Shown here piece after piece: positions 13,963 through 15,121 of a DNA stretch of 15,121 nucleotides. The DNA comes from UBA1189 sp045654565 (GTDB lineage Bacteria; Bacteroidota; Bacteroidia; Bacteroidales; Bacteroidaceae). The translations under genes were made by a program, and so were the position numbers. The notes beneath the pieces were generated by a model. It saw only the letters and a list, made by a program, of their open reading frames with translations. It made no database searches and had not been told where the DNA came from. Numbering within the stretch: position 1 is the first letter of the stretch; each line of letters begins with the position of its first letter. The stretch spans positions 1-15,121 of the forward strand of contig JAZONP010000042.1 of NCBI GenBank assembly GCA_045654565.1, given 5' to 3'.

Positions 13963-14868
13963 TCAGCTTTCAACTTCTCTACGATAGGGCAATGAAGACT
14001 GAGCGCCCATGCGAGTCACGGTGACTGCCGCTGCTCTATTGGCAAACTCTACGGCTTCGGTAATACTCTTGCCTTCTGCCAAGGCCACACAGATTGCTCC
14101 ACAGAAGGTGTCACCTGCGGCTGTGGCATCTACAGCCTTTACCTTGAGCGCGGGTACTTGATGGTATGCACCACGTTCTTTAACAAAAGCCCCCTTGGAA
14201 CCAAGCGTAATGACTACATTCTCGACTCCTTTGCTGCAAATGATATCAGCGGCACGAGCCACACTATCCATATCAACAATCTGAATGCCCGAGATGAATT
14301 CTGCCTCTGTCTCATTGGCAATGAGCATATAAAGACATCCCAACAGCGAACTCGACAACGATTGAGCAGGAGCAGGATTAAGGATAACCTTCTTTCCCAT
14401 CTGCTTACCAATCAATGCCGCACGCTCTACCGTCTCTATGGGGGTCTCCAATTGCATTAATACGATATCCCCCTCCTCTATTACCGCTCTAGCCTCATCC
14501 ACATCTTGTGGAGTCAAGTTTGCATTAGCGCCTGAAGCTACAGCAATAGAATTCTCTCCATGCGCATCGACGAGAATGAGTGCTACTCCCGAGGGATGTT
14601 CCTTGTCAATCAAGACATGCTTCGTCCCTATACCCTCAGCCTTATACTGATCTATAGAGCGGATACCGAAGGGGTCATTACCGACTTTTGCTATAAAGGT
14701 AATCTTGCCACCGAGCCGCGCTGCAGCTACAGCTTGATTGGCTCCCTTACCACCTGAATTCATGAAAAACCTACCACCGAGCAATGTCTCTCCTGGTAAA
14801 GGAAGACGATCCATGTTGATCACCATATCGGTGTTACAACTGCCAATGACTACGATTTTCTTACTCAT
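13963..14868 (-). CDS. rbsK: Ribokinase (PfkB family)
   Basis: This 301-residue cytoplasmic kinase would phosphorylate D-ribose to ribose 5-phosphate with ATP, feeding the pentose phosphate pathway and nucleotide synthesis. The start at 14868 (MSKKIVVIGSCNTD) matches the family N-terminus; an upstream in-frame ATG at 14922 would add a Cys-rich tail unlike the family. PfkB signature 1 is GGKGANQ (39-45). Signature 2 is DATAAGDTF, with catalytic base Asp253. NPAPA, NETEAE and LGSKGAFV (ATP site) are also present. Length is typical of RbsK. Asp-Ala replaces the more usual Asp-Thr at the start of signature 2, a mild change. The adjacent permease gene supports ribose salvage, although PfkB kinases for other sugars or nucleosides look similar. 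Confidence 0.9.
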   Translation of the reverse strand: MSKKIVVIGSCNTDMVINMDRLPLPGETLLGGRFFMNSGGKGANQAVAAARLGGKITFIAKVGNDPFGIRSIDQYKAEGIGTKHVLIDKEHPSGVALILVDAHGENSIAVASGANANLTPQDVDEARAVIEEGDIVLMQLETPIETVERAALIGKQMGKKVILNPAPAQSLSSSLLGCLYMLIANETEAEFISGIQIVDMDSVARAADIICSKGVENVVITLGSKGAFVKERGAYHQVPALKVKAVDATAAGDTFCGAICVALAEGKSITEAVEFANRAAAVTVTRMGAQSSLPYRREVES

Positions 14869-14967
14869 ATATATATTGTTAAGATTTATACTACACCCAC
14901 TACACGGGCAATGGTGTAACAATAGGAAGAGAAAAAAGGTTTAATAAAGAGAGGTAAGATTGAAAAG

Positions 14968-14997
14968 CAATAATATAGCAGTTGTCCAATATTCAAA
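14968..14997 (-). promoter_or_regulatory. Candidate promoter for the ribokinase-permease unit
   Basis: On the minus strand, TTTG (plus-strand 14994-14997) lies 18 bp before TATTATTG (plus-strand 14968-14975), a seven-of-eight match to TAnnTTTG. The transcript would start near 14961 and have a leader of about 90 bases. A 6-bp inverted repeat, TACACC (14892-14897) and GGTGTA (14913-14918), lies in that leader. Confidence 0.4.
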
Positions 14998-15010
14998 ATC
15001 CTCAGCGATG

Positions 15011-15112
15011 GTGTCATCCTGACAGAACGTAGTGTCGGAAGGATCTCGCGCTGGGACTTTACCAGGACACTTTGCGAGATGCTTCACGATGTTCAGCATG
15101 ACACGAACTGGG
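15011..15112. repeat. Imperfect palindromic intergenic repeat at right edge
   Basis: The left side (TGTCATCCTGA, then AGGATCTCGC) and right side (GCGAGATGCTTC, then CAGCATGACA) are imperfect reverse complements around a centre near 15060. The element resembles the TGTCAT...ATCTCGC intergenic repeats often seen between genes in Bacteroidales. No gene is supported between 14869 and the window end. Confidence 0.6.
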
Positions 15113-15121
15113 CTTTGGACA

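Noticed and set aside
14869..14922. N-terminal extension of the ribokinase
   Set aside because: The 18 added residues are Cys- and His-rich and unlike the family. MSKKIVVIGS is the standard beginning.

Overview
The window looks like a Bacteroidales chromosome segment, most probably Prevotella-like (Prevotellaceae). The reasons are a SusC/SusD outer-membrane pair, Bacteroidetes-type promoters (TTG about 18-23 bp before TAnnTTTG) with no Shine-Dalgarno sequences, lipoproteins with Bacteroidetes-style signals, and a secreted protease ending in a type IX secretion (T9SS) sorting domain. T9SS cargo argues for Prevotella or Porphyromonas relatives rather than typical gut Bacteroides. The species cannot be fixed from the sequence alone.

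Layout. 1-621 has no convincing gene. It holds an inverted-repeat remnant, a perfect 11-bp hairpin joined to three motif copies at exact 22-bp spacing, a possible structured RNA with two competing stems, an alternating purine-pyrimidine run, a 7-bp-period repeat and an 11-bp tandem duplication. 622-1773 (minus) encodes an intact tyrosine recombinase. 1774-2138 is a divergent promoter region. 2139-2393 is an 84-residue N-terminal stump of a second SusC-like gene. 2467-8222 (plus) is the main operon: SusC-like receptor, SusD-like lipoprotein and a third surface lipoprotein, closed by a strong terminator. 8338-12781 (plus) is a second unit: a large M6-type metalloprotease with a T9SS signal, followed by a small fibronectin-III-like lipoprotein and another strong terminator. 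12843-14868 (minus, convergent) holds a ribokinase and a GRP/RhaT-type sugar permease, separated by a 7-bp-period repeat array. The right edge carries an imperfect palindromic intergenic repeat.

How the genes may work together (inference). The protease would cut proteins at the cell surface or outside. The SusC/SusD/lipoprotein complex would bind and import the products, which makes a peptide-uptake locus plausible, although no glycan enzyme or regulator is present to confirm a substrate. The ribokinase and permease form a separate ribose or nucleoside salvage unit. The most interesting area is 622-2700. A tyrosine recombinase faces away from a SusC promoter whose first gene is a truncated duplicate of the downstream SusC N-terminus, with a duplicated leader motif and an 8-bp inverted repeat exactly filling the promoter spacer. 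This resembles the parts of known Bacteroides systems that vary outer-membrane proteins by DNA rearrangement. No complete invertible segment is visible, however, so it may be a scar, half of a switch, or chance adjacency.
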